Assembly (NCBI RefSeq): GCF_932526225.1 | Contig: NC_064037.1 | Span: 14,089,703-14,149,702, forward strand | DNA length: 60,000 nucleotides | DNA from: Nematostella vectensis | Lineage: Eukaryota > Cnidaria > Anthozoa > Actiniaria > Edwardsiidae | Direction of reading: 5' to 3' | Part shown: one piece after another, positions 38,301 to 50,700 of the stretch | How the letters are laid out: each line of letters opens with the position of its first letter | How positions within the stretch are numbered: the stretch's first letter is position 1 | The notes under the pieces: model-generated | What the model saw: only the letters and a program-made list of their open reading frames with translations | Told to the model about the DNA's origin: nothing | Databases searched by the model: none | Made by a program: the position numbers and the translations under genes

Positions 38301-41300
38301 TCTTCGAGCAAGTGAACAATGGTGTTTTATGAGAAATCGTTATGCCTTCGGGCAACAAGTCAAACATATATAAAAAAACAATGCTTGGCAGTGCATGGCT
38401 TCGAGCACTGTTAGCAATGTGCTTTCCTGCCTTATACATCACAACTGTTAAATTTCTTCTAATGACGCGTGTTTCTCACGTGATTTAGTGGCTGCCCGAG
38501 TCATGTCGTTTCCTATTGGCTGCGGGTGAACGTGACGGCGCCATCCAGGTGTTGCGTGACATGTGTGAGATGAACAAGAAGCAGATGCCACAAGGCGAGC
38601 TCAAAGACGCGTCACAGGTACACGCATGCGCAGCAGAAAATATCACACCCCCTACATAATCCCTCCCTCCCTCCTCTCATCTATTCTTTTATATAAACCT
38701 CCTCCCATTTATTCCCTTATCTTCCCATCCTCCCATATATGCTCTTGTGGCTTTGTTAGCAGGTGATCCCTTTGAGGTTATATAGCTCTATTCCAACGCT
38801 TGCTTTTCCTCTTTTTGTGCCATGATGATTTAGAAAAAGGCTTCCTTTCACATTCCTTCACATTCCTCTTTTTCTATGACGTCTTTAGAACGCCAAGCGA
38901 GGACAAGTGGCAGACCTTTTTCTCAAAGATCAATGGAAGACGACTATACTCTTGTGGATTATATGGTAAATCTAAGTTATCCATGTGCAGCGGCAACGGC
39001 AATCGATTTATATCATGTTAGGCTTTTTGGGATACTGTTAACGAGGGAGGTCTCGTGCGCGGAAAATTTTGCACACCGACGCTTTCAAAGCTCTTCCCGC
39101 CCTTTTGTTTTTCGTGTATAATGAGTTTTATTGGACGCTTTTTGATTTTGCGCAACACAAACCTAGCGCAAAATCACGAATTTATGTCACGCAAAATCAC
39201 CCAAGTTAAAAATGTGCTGATTATTCGTTCCTACTTTATCTGCGTAACGCCTTTTGAGTTGTGTGGCGAGTTCGTTGTGTGACGAACTAAGTCTTGGGTT
39301 ACTTTGATTGAAAGGTTTAATCTGGCGTTTGCTTACTATGGGATCGTGCTCACCACGACGGAGTTATTCCAAACGATATCAACAGAAGGCAAATGCGGTG
39401 AGCATCTTATGGACTTCTGGTCTCTTTTCTGAAATCATGCTTACTGTTTTAACGTAAGAGTTCTGTTATATACCCGCTACATTAAGCCCAACCCCCCTCT
39501 TCAAGACCAATTTTTTTTCAAATCTCGAAAAAAGGTTTCCCATTTTGTTTTTTCACCCGTTTCTTATTAAACTTCAGTCAGGGTTTTCTTTTCTATTTCA
39601 CCCTTTTTCAAATTTCAGAAGAGCTGTGTACTGAGTGTCATCCCTGCTACTGTCTTTTTTACACGAATCGCGAGATACATTTCTTGCACCCCCACCCCCA
39701 CCGGCAATTAGAGTTACTTGCGTATTATTATCTAAAACCTACTTTCATTATGATACCCTGACTGACGCCAGGCATGTAAATGCCTTTTTTTGTCTAGCTT
39801 CTAGTGGGAAGCATTCAAGTAAGGCCGACTGCGGTTGTCAGTTATTAGGGGTGGAAGACTACGTCGATATGATGTGGACTACTTTGGCAGAATTCCCAGG
39901 TCAGGACCTTTAAAGATTAGCTACAAGTTGCCGAAAAAAAAAAGAAAATTATATTGTGGGCAAATCATAATTGAAATTCCACTCATATCTTAAAAACTGT
40001 TATGCGGACAAGCTTAAGATTATGTGATTATTTTCAACAATTTGCTTATCGTATTCACCTCATCTGCTTGATGTCACAAATTAAAGAGCCCACTCTTTGC
40101 TATTGTTTTCATTCAATATATGAAGCAAACCATCTGAAACAAGGTTTTAATACTTCTTTTATCCCATGGAATAGAAATTATTGTAATAGCTTCTCTAAAT
40201 CAGCCGGAGTTGGATTTATCTTATTGTTTTCCTCACCTTAATTACTCTTGGGGTAACTTTTGTTCTGTTGTGTCTAGGTGTCATCATCACAATGTTCATC
40301 ATCGATAAACTTGGGCGCAAGTACACCGCCGCCCTAGAATTTGTCATCACAGCCGTTTTTTTCTTCCTTCTCATTATATGCACGGATCGGTAAGTGAAGC
40401 TCTGCTGAACCTGCAAAACCGGTATTTTTCACCGTGGCCCTAGAGTTTGCTATCACAGCCTTTTTTTCTTCTCACTATATGTACGGAGAAGTGCAGCTCT
40501 TCACGTCGACTCATTTTACTGCTACTGTTTTGTGATTAAAATGGGGCTGCTGGTTCAAAATAAGGGAATATCAGACTTTCCGTAATACTTCCCTCGTAGC
40601 CACCGTTAGATATATTCATATATCTCTATATATCTATTATATTCATCCAAGCACGAGTTTCGTTCCGTGTCTTACAGACTCACCATGACGATATTCATCT
40701 TTATCGTGCGCGGAGCCATTTCCGGTGCCTTCCAGACCTTCTACGTGTACACACCGGAAGTATACCCTACTGTGACGCGCGCTCTCGGCCTGGGATGTTG
40801 TAGTGGGATCGCCCGAGTGGGAGCCATGATAACGCCTTTTGTCGCGCAGGTGAGAGGGTGAGAGGTAAAGCCTGTGTAAAACGTAAATAGAGAATGTTTA
40901 GGTATACCATAGTATCCATGATATTGACAAGTTATTGAAGTGCTTTGTTACCATGGTTTTTATGTGATTGACAAGTGTATTGTTACTATAGTATCCATTT
41001 AATTGAACAGTGCTTTTTTATCATGTTTTGATGTGACTGGCAAGTGCATTTGTAACCATGGTATTTATGGATTGACAAACGCATTGTTACCATATTATTT
41101 ATGTGATTGACAAGTACTTTGTTACCATGGTATTTATGTGATTGACAAGTGCTGTACTAAGCGTTAAAATACAGAAAGCCATAGAATTGGGCCAATTTTC
41201 GTGCGAACTTTTCCTTCCACTCGATTCTTTTACGCAAACTCGAACATTATGGAATTCGTGGCATCGCGTATGACTGGTTTTCTTCCTACCTTACAAATCG

Positions 41301-43189
41301 AAAACAGTTCACACAAATTGGAAGCAGCAAATCTTCACTAAGCTCCATCTCCTACGGAGTTCCCCAAGGGTCTGTGCTTGGTCCGGTTCTTTTTCTACTA
41401 TACATTAACGACTTTAACAACTCCTCCCAAACCCTAGACTTTAACATATTTGCAGATGATTCCAATTTGTTCTATTCAAACAAAAACCTAACCAATTTAG
41501 AATCTACCGTGAATTACGAACTAAAACATATATATACGTGGCTCTGTGCCAATAAACTCTCTCTAAATATAGATAAAACTAACTTTGTGTTATTCCATCC
41601 TCCCCAGAAAAAAGTAACTCATCCTATAAAACTAAAGATAAACAATAAACCAATCAAATCAGAAAAACACATAAAATATTTAGGAATAATGATTGATTCA
41701 CATCTTAACTGGAAATGCCACATAACGGAGCTTTGCAAAAAACTTCAACGAAATCTAGGAGCACTCTCAAAGATACGTTACTTTGTCAACATTAACATTT
41801 TAAAACAACTGTATTATTCACTTGTTTTCCCCCATATAACTTACGGAATTTTAGTATGGGGCAACACCTATAGTACAACACTAAAACCTCTCTTTTTAAT
41901 GCAAAAACGTGCGATACGAATTATAACTTTTTCTAAATTCGATGCCCCATCTTCAAACAACTAGAACTTCTCAAGGTTAAAGATATAGTTTACTTCCACA
42001 CAGCTCTATTTATGTACCAATACCACTCTGGAACTCTCCCCACACTCTTTCTTTCATATAATTTCCCACAAATACAACACCCGACTTTCTGCCAAATCTA
42101 GTTACACCCTACCTAAAGCACGAACCAACTACGGGATATTCAACATCCGATTTAGAGGTGTACAAATTTGGAACGAACTCACCAAAAATGACAAAGAAGA
42201 ACTAAATATGAAATCTTTCAAAAAAAAATTATCAGACGACATGGTCGCCACCTATTAACCTACTCACATCTTCACCTGTAACCCATACTATCACCTAATT
42301 CTTGGCCATATATTCCTTCCTTCCTTTTGTCTTTTACTGTTTCCGCTCTGCTTGTACCAGCTTGTACTCTTGTCGTATCCTTGTTGTATCCTTGTCGTGT
42401 CTCTATATCAGTGTTTTTCTCGTACGTTCTTGCTTATGCACACAGCCTCCAGATCTCCAAACTAGGATTTTTCCCTAACATTTAAGTGCACCCTAGCCCG
42501 TTTAGCTCTCAAGCTATTCTAGGGTGCCCGCACCGAAGCATTGTCCCCCCTTGGTATGCAACTCTAGGTTGTTTTTTTTTTCTCCTCTCCCTCTCAATAT
42601 ATATATGAATATAAAAAGCAAAAAAAAGAAAAAGAGTAAGAGTAATATTATATCTCTAATTAAAACAAAAAAACTAAAAAAAAACAGCCTTTGTAACACT
42701 TAATTTTGTGTGCAAATAAAAGATGTTTGTTTTTGTTTTGTTTTTTGTTAAGTGCATTGTTACCATGTTTTCATGTGATTGACAGGTATTGTTGAAAGAG
42801 TCGGTTGCGCTGTCGATGGGCGTGTACGGAGGCATGTCCGTCATTTGCATAATAGCGTCTCTCATGTTACCCATAGAAACCAAGGGAAGGGAAATGCAGG
42901 TAAGTTCGATAGGCAAACCAGTCTGCCCGAGTAGCCAATCAAAATTGAGGTCGCGCAACCATTGTTTGTCTTGATCATAAAATATTATCCAATCTCAAAA
43001 AAATAAACTACATCAAGTCACTATTTCAAGACTGGGATCTTTCCAGAACCATGAATTATCCATTGTAATTTCTCATTGGTTGATTGGTAAACCTGCGCGT
43101 AATTGAACTATGAATAATCAACAGGAACTTCAACGAGCTTGAAAATAAAAAAAAGCTGCATTTTTTCATTCTTACTGCAGGAATCCTAG
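32396..43189 (+). CDS. SVOP: SV2-related transporter SVOP (paralogue A), 15 exons, 524 aa
   Basis: Exons: 32396-32579, 33692-33798, 34677-34775, 35460-35531, 36109-36233, 36365-36428, 37625-37750, 38489-38617, 38889-38965, 39315-39397, 39798-39899, 40278-40389, 40678-40849, 42786-42899, 43181-43189. All phases agree; the total is 1575 nt. This is a major-facilitator protein of the SV2/SVOP group with twelve expected membrane helices and a charged cytosolic N terminus. Visible family blocks are LSDAVE before TM1, [26 protein letters not shown] (loop 2-3 signature), [44 protein letters not shown] (loop 8-9), [23 protein letters not shown] and [12 protein letters not shown]. Human SVOP is 548 aa. 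SVOP sits in synaptic vesicles in vertebrates and its substrate is unsettled. The exon 1 donor (AAG|GTATAT) is weak, so the first exon may vary. A LINE lies in intron 13. A polyadenylation signal is possible at 43518. Confidence 0.95.
33838..34432. repeat. Composite of palindromic CTACGA-rich elements in SVOP-A intron 2
   Basis: A unit of about 150 bp with CAGCCTACGACTCCGCTACG and GACATGTCGTAGGCA occurs at about 33870-34010 and 34290-34420, with a middle copy at about 34060-34125. Arms reading ACTAAATCGTGC and GCACGATTTAG face each other. The middle copy is interrupted by a separate GC-rich inverted-repeat unit (about 34127-34268). Confidence 0.65.
34931..35152. repeat. (CCATCG)n hexanucleotide array
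   Basis: About 36 nearly perfect hexamers in SVOP-A intron 3, flanked by looser CAT/CAC-rich sequence. Its length is a multiple of three, so it stays open in several frames, but it is not coding. Confidence 0.95.
35963..36126 (+). repeat. 83-bp duplication including the start of SVOP-A exon 5
   Basis: 35963-36045 is repeated at 36046-36126. The first copy carries GCCGTGGTGGTAAGCGCA, a near copy of the first 18 nt of exon 5 (GCTGTGGTGGTAAGCGCA). Confidence 0.85.
36622..37500. repeat. 96-bp minisatellite before SVOP-A exon 7
   Basis: TCATTGCGTGACA starts units at 36721, 36817, 36913, 37009, 37105 and 37201, exactly 96 bp apart. Diverged units occur on both sides (36622; about 37271-37500). 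Each unit contains TTCTGTTCGTTGTG and TATTCTGGG, which match the acceptor and first bases of exon 7 at about 37607-37640. Confidence 0.95.
37776..37858. repeat. Palindromic element in SVOP-A intron 7
   Basis: GTATTCACTGCAAATGCAT faces an imperfect reverse complement (TGCATTCATTTGCAGTGAAT). A related sequence lies at 4578-4650. Confidence 0.6.
37895..38005. repeat. Dispersed repeat shared with SVOP-B 3' end
   Basis: CAAGGCATTTCCTCCTGTAT and the following about 90 bp match 56960-57080 in SVOP-B intron 15. Confidence 0.75.
40424..40502 (+). repeat. Degenerate copy of SVOP-A exon 12 in intron 12
   Basis: The last ~65 nt of exon 12 and its donor flank recur 35 nt downstream (GCCCTAGAGTTTGCTATCAC against GCCCTAGAATTTGTCATCAC; then AAGTGCAGCTCT against AAGTGAAGCTCT). 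The GT donor is lost in the copy. Confidence 0.8.
40905..41165. repeat. 38-bp minisatellite matching the exon 14 acceptor region
   Basis: About seven units of the type TTACCATGGTATTTATGTGA plus TTGACAAGTGC. The same unit, with CAG instead of CAA, forms the real acceptor at 42755-42785 (GTGATTGACAG). A LINE separates the two parts. Confidence 0.85.
41170..42735 (+). mobile_element. LINE reverse transcriptase fragment inside SVOP-A intron 13
   Basis: From about 41215 a frame encodes [40 protein letters not shown] and FADDSNLF, the last with the catalytic FADD pair, then [16 protein letters not shown] and [19 protein letters not shown]. At about 41960 the frame shifts; the C-terminal part continues in another frame to a stop at 42256-42258. 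A non-coding 3' part ends in a T/A-rich low-complexity tail at about 42730. The element is 5'-truncated, with its strand equal to the host gene. It inserted into the minisatellite; AAGTGC at both borders could be a short target-site duplication. It differs from the 5090 LINE in sequence and tail. Confidence 0.88.
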
Positions 43190-43517
43190 CATAAGAGACA
43201 ACAGAGCTAGCACTGAACATCTGGGCATTCTTCCATCTGGGATTTAGAAGTTAAAAATGTGGTTACGTGTGACCGAAAATAACTTGTTGGTCTCTCGGTG
43301 GAAGCGTGTAGCCGTGAAGGAATGAACTCTTTTTTTTGGTCTTTCCTCCTGCGGAAACGCTTAACAGAGAAAGACTTCTTTAGAAACAAGACTAGCGACA
43401 CTTAAACTTATTTAGACACAGCAGAAAAGTATTTTATTTTATTTGCATTTACCAGTAATAGCGTTTGATACGCTATACTCGCAAACATTTGTATATATTT
43501 TTGTAATTATATGAATG

Positions 43518-43523
43518 AATAAA
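43518..43523 (+). promoter_or_regulatory. Possible polyadenylation signal for SVOP-A
   Basis: AATAAA is 329 nt after the SVOP-A stop. The rest of 43190-44770 is spacer with a C run (43907-43926), and no other gene is seen. Confidence 0.4.
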
Positions 43524-44770
43524 ATAAGGAATTCTGAAACATCTTTATGTGTGTTAGCGGCTAAAAACGTTGCGCCTGATTCATTTTGTCGCCGTCTCAG
43601 ATGTGACAATAACAGCCCTGATTGACAGCTCAGCAGTTGATCACGTGATGCAAGAAAGTAACACTAATAATTGCTACGTGACATAGACACACTTGAATTT
43701 TCTTTCACTTTAATGACATCAACATTCCCACACAGATGAATGCTTATCCTTGTTTTTGATTGCCCAATGTTTTGCTTGTCTTGTTTGACATATGGTATAT
43801 GACACTTAAAAAACAAGCAATAGAGTACAAGTCGACGATGTTTGACGAAACTGCTCCCAGCAAAGTGCTTCAATCTTCCGGGACATTTTTTAACCGAGGA
43901 TGGCCTCCCCCCCCCCCCCCCCCCCCACCCCGAAAAGAGTAGCCCATATCCAAGTGGATGGTCACCCTTTGTTTTTGTCGCACGTAACACAATCATGAAT
44001 TTTATAAATACGATACAAGTGTTTTCAATAGGAACTGAATAATTACCACCAATGCGTGACAAATTTGTAAAGAATATCTCAACCTTTGCGAACTAAACTA
44101 ACCAGCTAAAAAGCGGCGAATTGTCGCTAAGGTAGTGGCAAAGGGTGATGGGCGTTTAGAAGGTGAGTTTTGCTTTTGTATCTGCCATTAAACGCTCGTA
44201 ATATCTGTTCCAACGCTCTTAATATCGATTCTAATGCTGAAAGCCAAAAATAAACATGTAGTATATTTACATTTCAACAAAAGGCAAGTTTATAGTTCAG
44301 GATATATTGAACCCAACAAGATCACTAAGTAATATTTTACAAAATTAGTTGTATGTTAATATTCATTTTCTTAAATTCTTACTTTTTGTTGTCGGACCAA
44401 CGCGTTTAACTTGAAGAATTGCTCCAAATTTACAAGCATTTTATAGGCTTATGAACTATTACATGTCAAGTATCAAGTATCTTGGCTCATATTATCATTA
44501 CTGAGTTATCAACTTTTATTCAGCTTTTGCGAGTATTCCTAGTAAAGACGAAGATAAACAAACAATATAACAAACGAGATCTGGACTGCTTCTCGGGCTC
44601 ACATTTTAAAAGCAATTTATAAGTACAAAGAACTAGTATTGTCAATGTTCCGTGCAATAATTTTCCCTTGCAATGATAATTTGAATCCAACAGTCCATAT
44701 GCGATCATAAGCATTCCCTTCAATGTCAAGTTGATGCCGCCATCCCGGTCTTCTGATTTACGCGAACAAG

Positions 44771-47700
44771 ATGCAGATGCTCAACCTCGCAGAGGAGAAG
44801 AACTATGGCACAGACGAGAAAGGCGAGCGGAAAACTGTTAGCCGGCTAGCCCACTCTCTAGTGGGTTTATTCGGGAATTCCTGTTTTCGGAGTTTCGGGA
44901 TCACCAAAACAATTTCCAAATGAAGCTAGAGAGCCGACTAAAAGGCTAAACGATTGTACACTCTACACTGCTCACAGTAAGACATGGCGTGAAGACCGTA
45001 AACTTTACACCCTGCGGGGGGGCGGGCAAGGCCACTGGCAGGATATTCTATTAAAATTCCGAATGAAAATCCTCAACGCTTGTATTTTATGGGGATTTGT
45101 GATTATTTGTCTTTTTCTCTTCGAGTTTAAACACAAATCACAATATTATAGTCTACTTGCATCTTCTGCTAATCGGATGATGTCACGTGACATTGCAGGG
45201 AAGACTTCTCCCACATTTACAGTGTCAGATGCCGTAGAGGCTTCCGGCTATGGGTGGTTTCAACTACGCCTGGGCATTATCTGCTCATTTCAATGGGTAA
45301 GAAGCTTCTTAAATAAAAAGTACATAGGGGTTATTTGCCGGGTGGGAGGTCCTCGGCCCTCGGCCTCGGTCAGTATTTTCAAGACCTCGGTCACGGTATT
45401 TCACGATACGGCGCCAGCGCCAGCGGAAACAAACTTTGAGCGGGCAGCGCGCGCAAAATATCAATTCTCGGACCTAGGGCAGATATAGGAATCTCCGGAC
45501 CGCTCTATTAGCCAATAGGAATGCAGGATTCGTTACCGTGACCGCTAAAAAAAAAAAAATAAAACGAGTGATTGATAGCAGAGTCTGTCTTCACTTTTCT
45601 CCGTTGTAAGAGCCTCATCTAGCCTTGTTCCCTGGTTTCTATTGGCTGAGCGGTCTGTCGGTTGACGTCACTTCTGATTTGCCGCTCGCCTGCTCATCGC
45701 ATATCAAGAAAATGTAGCCAAAAATTGTCGTTTTTGCAAAACGCGGTCACTTTCATATAAGGAAACGAATATATTCCTTATTTGGAAAAACTGAATGATT
45801 TTTGTTATTTTTTTATGTTGCCGTATCGCAGGGCCTTCGTAAATTTTATGACTTTCAATCAGAAGAGAAAAACAGTGACTGTGACCATCTTTAGTCAATG
45901 GAAAAAGTATCGGATAAGACACAAGATTCCTCGGTACCAGACCCCCAAAACGACAACGTTTTCTTCATATGCAGATAATGTTTGACAACAGAGGGCTGGG
46001 GACGAGGTCTGGGGACGAGGCTAACTCCTATATATCCACAATGCCGTAGCAAGCCTCTAAATATTGGGGGGGGGGCACAATACAGAAACATCAAGAAAAT
46101 ATTGGGGACAAACTCACGCCCCTACTGGTCATTTCCTTATAACTTTTGAAAATATTGGAGAGGACATGCCCCCAGTGCCCCACCCCCTGCTACGGCCCTG
46201 ATCTATCTTTCATAAATCTACCTCCATCATAGCTGATGATTCTTAAAAATAGAAAATCCCCCCAAACAGAAGATTCAGACATGGTTATAAGTACACGAAC
46301 CTCGATCCTTACAAACTAACACACTACAAGTCAAAGGGGCTCTATGTCACAACTGCTACTTGCGCCTCCTCCACCATGTGTCTTTAGTTCCACCAGTCAA
46401 GCGTGACTGATACCTCTTAGAAAACTGGGCACACTGGCCGGGGTTTTTCGAGCACAAACATCTATAAACATCGAACAACACAACAAAGACCAGGAAAGCG
46501 ATACACTATCAAATACAAGTGGATGAAACAAATCTAAATAATAGAACAGTTCTGCGAAGTTCGCTGCTTAGAATTAAACAGGTCTGATTATTTTAGTCTA
46601 TGGAACGTTTGATATTAGATACAAAGACCTGTGCGTACTGACCATCCTTGTTTGTGTTATCCTCAGGTGGCGGACGCCATGGAGATCACCATGCTATCCA
46701 TATTAGTGTCTTACGTCAAATGCGAGTGGGATTTGTCCATAGTACAGGTTGCCATGATCACCACGGTGAGTTGCTATGGTAACCTGGTAACGTCAGGTCG
46801 CGTGCAGTCTAGCTCTTGTTTTTGTGTCCATGTTGTGTATTACATCGAGAAAGTCCTGTCTGTCGACGGGACGCTTCAAAGTCTAAAAAAGAATATTTTT
46901 TGATGAAATGTTTTAATTTATTTTCTCATTTAAGGTTGTGTTCTTCATGTTTCTCATCGGGTCACCAATACTGGGCTGGCTTGGTGACAACTTAGGGAGA
47001 AAACCGGTAAAATAAGAAGACCCCTGTAAACAGCGGCATCTACGCAAAATACGTGACCCACATTGCTACTATTGCTAGAGTTCACTGATTGCTAGGTTGC
47101 GGACATTATGGCTTACGAGACATAACTCGACTTTGTACGCTCATATGAGCGAATTTTAATCGCCGCCTAAAATCGCCAGGTCTGCTGTCGCGACGGAGTA
47201 TTCGCCGATATTGAGACATCTGATTCATCCGAGACTGGCGATCGCCGGATATTAAATTTGCTCATACGAGCGTACAAAATCTTCTAGTGTGTCGAATGCT
47301 TTATTGCCAAATTCGTTGTTGCCCGATCTGGGTGAATCCAAAATCCCTGTCTTGTTTCTGAATAGCACAAAGTCAGTCAACCGTCTTAAAACCAATCGAT
47401 GGCCATCTTGTTTGCACTGTCGCGTCATAAACCCCCTGTTCACTCAGCCCCCCAGCACCACTGGCTCTTTCACCATCAAAGCTTGCGCTGTTTACACGAG
47501 GCTTTTACTCTGTGTACTCTTGTTTCCAGATGTTAATAGTGAGTAGTGTGGCCGTGGCGTACGCTGGCCTTCTGAGTGCGTTCTCACCTTCATATCCCTG
47601 GTTACTGTTCTTAAGAGGGATCGTCGGCTTTGGACTTGGGGGTATCGGACTGAAGTAAGGATTACAAAATAAAGAGGAAACAAACAAACATTTGCAGCAA

Positions 47701-50700
47701 TTCTCACATTAAACACTCTAATTCAGGCGTAATAACCCAAATAACTACCGTAATTGCTCGAATAAGCGTCTCCAAGAATATTCGCCTTTCCTGCGGGGAA
47801 AATATGAATATGTAAACAAACAAGATTCCGTTATATTTGAGCTTTAATTTGACATAAAGATAGTGGCAATCGAGAGAGCACTGGAATAGTTATAGCCGTA
47901 CGCACGTAATTCCACTTATCAGAGCTAAATTTTCTGGTGAAAAAGAATCCCACATATCTGAGCCTTTTTTTTTTGCCATAAAGATCATTGCGATCGATTG
48001 AGTATTCCATTAGTTTTGATTTTTCTAAAGCAGCGAGATATACATTCGAACAAAACGTTTTCTGATGAAAGAGCCCGAGAGAAAATCGTATTTTTAACCG
48101 CGGGTGAAACACCTTGAAGCGTGGGCGAAACTACTTTTATAGACGATACAACCACGTGGGCGCCTCGCCTAGTATTTGTTGCACTTAATAGTCTGTGATA
48201 ATGATGAGGGGTACGGTACGTTAAGAAGAGAAGCAACGATAATTGACACAACATTTCATTACGTAAAGCTTACTTTATTATGGTTCTGGGAGGATTTTTA
48301 CTCCATGATACGTTGTAAAAAGGCACTTTTTTTTATCTAGAGATATAACCGATTTTGAATAAGCGCCTTCTCCGTATAGTGGCCTCGCTAGGTACGTGAC
48401 AAATTCAGTATGTACCGCGGCGCTTATTCAAGCAATAACGTGAAATTATGTTATTTTTTAGCGCTGCCTTGTTGACAGAGTATTCTCCCATCAAGCATCG
48501 CGGGGCAACTGTGTTGTCACTTGGGGTAGGGATACAATGGTTATTTAGTCCGTCACATAACCATATAGAGAGTCTCATACACGCATTATCAATGACGATA
48601 TAACTAGAAAGACTACAGACAAGCTGTAGAAAATCTAGATGGATGGCGTAGGCGTGGCGTTGAAAAGCTATATATCAACACCAGGTAAAGTAAGTTGTGC
48701 GCCCCTGTGAAACAGTAGGGAATTTAAGCAACGACGACGGCAACGCGAACAGCGACGGCAAAAAATAATTGAAATTCAAAGAGCCAGACTAGACATGAAA
48801 TGGGTTCGAAATCGATTCTGTCCTATACATTTCAGCCGTTTTTCTTCAAACTACAACGTGAAAACTCCAAGTTTCCCGGTCTAGCGATGACGGGAACGTG
48901 TGCGCTGAAAACTATACTATCCGTGTTTGCTATGTTAGAAATAAGATTCTAGATTTGTCTATAATTTTGGGGTACTACAAAAACGTGTAAAATTTATCAA
49001 AACTAGTTTTGAATTGGGGCAAAGCATGAAAACTTTTTTTGGGTTTTACGTTCTCTCTGCCGTCGCCGTCGCTGAGCGCTAGCCCTTTGATTCTTATTGC
49101 TCTTTCTCCGCCAAAAGCTAACGCGCGAAACGTAAGCGTAACCACTCTGTTTTACAGAGGCGTACAACTAGCCTTTTCCACCTTGTGTTAATTTATAGCT
49201 TATTCATTATCCAGCCTGTCACACAAGCACACCGGATCACCAGGTTTATACCATAGTCCTCTGAGTTTGAAGACACCCATCAAACTTGACCCCTTAACTA
49301 AGCCTGACATACAGTATATACGGGACAATCCCCCTCCCGAGAAGAGACAAATGTTACCAGAAACATCCCACAAATCAGCCTGATTTTCCTGGGAGTCATC
49401 TCCATATATATTCAAAGATTGATAGTCTTTTGAATTCCAATGTCATACTGCTGATGGCAGCTATCATCATTATGATCGCTCCTTTAAAGAAGGCCAATAA
49501 CTTACTCAAAGAATCCATTTCCATCGGCTAATCCAATCAAGTGACTGAGATGCTTTCAATGAAATTGAAAGCAATAAGGCATTAAACTTCAATCGTGAGT
49601 GATCATTTTGGCAAATAAACCGATGTATTTCAAATGGTAAATAGCACTAAATGAGTAGTTGATCGACATTCTTTAACCCGAGTTTTGTTTTGGCAGGTTG
49701 CCTGGGCGATAGGCTCCTTCATGACGTCATTGGTTGGAATGGTGTTCGTGCCGTGGCTGGGATGGCGGTCATTCGTCGTTGCCATCACCTTTCCGCTAGT
49801 CGTATTTCTTTTTTTGGCTAAGGTAAAAGACGTTCCTTGATAAAATGTATGTTGAAGGTTTGTACTGAGTCGACGCATTGTTTACATCTGACATAGACAA
49901 CGTAAGATAAGGGAACCTAAACAAGAGCACTGGAAGTGGTGGGGAGAAATACTCTGTCTCCTTCCTCCTCCTGTTTTTTGGATACCTAGAATCATTTTAG
50001 CATTGGGCTTGAGTTTCATGTTATGAAAACATGTTTTTGGGAGGGAAATTGTGAGGTCGAGAAAGGGGGGCAGTACGTTGTAATGTCAGTCTCCCATCCA
50101 ATGAAGATCTCTCAAAGACAGGATTCGAGTACTTGTATAGATTGTGATCTCCCAGGTTCTTTTTCTATCATGTTTGTGCATTTAAGCATTATCTGGTCAT
50201 ATCTTTGCCTTGTAGTGGGTATCAGAGTCCAGCCATTTCTATATTACATCTGGAGAGGTAGAAGAAGCGATGAAACCCCTTCAAGACATGGCTCGGATCA
50301 ATAAGACAGAGATGCCCAAGGGCGAGTTAAAAGGTCTTTCACACGAGGTATGCCTCTTCCTATTCTCTTTATGTAAGATCTCCTCCCTCCCCCCAAGATT
50401 TAATCATTTCCCTAGATAGGTACCCACGTTTCTTCCTATTCTCTTTATCTAAGACCCCCTCCCTCCCCCAACATTCAAACATTTCCCTAGATAGGTACCC
50501 ACGTTTCTTCCTATTCTCTTTATCTAAGACCCCCTCCCTCCCTCCAACATTTAAACATTCCCCTAGATAGGTACCCACGTTTCTTCCTATTGTCTTCATC
50601 AAGCCCCCCTCCCTCCCTCCAACATTTAAACATTCCCCTAGATAGGTACCCATGTTTCTTCCTATTCTCTTTATCTAAGAATCCCTCCCTCCCCCCAAGA

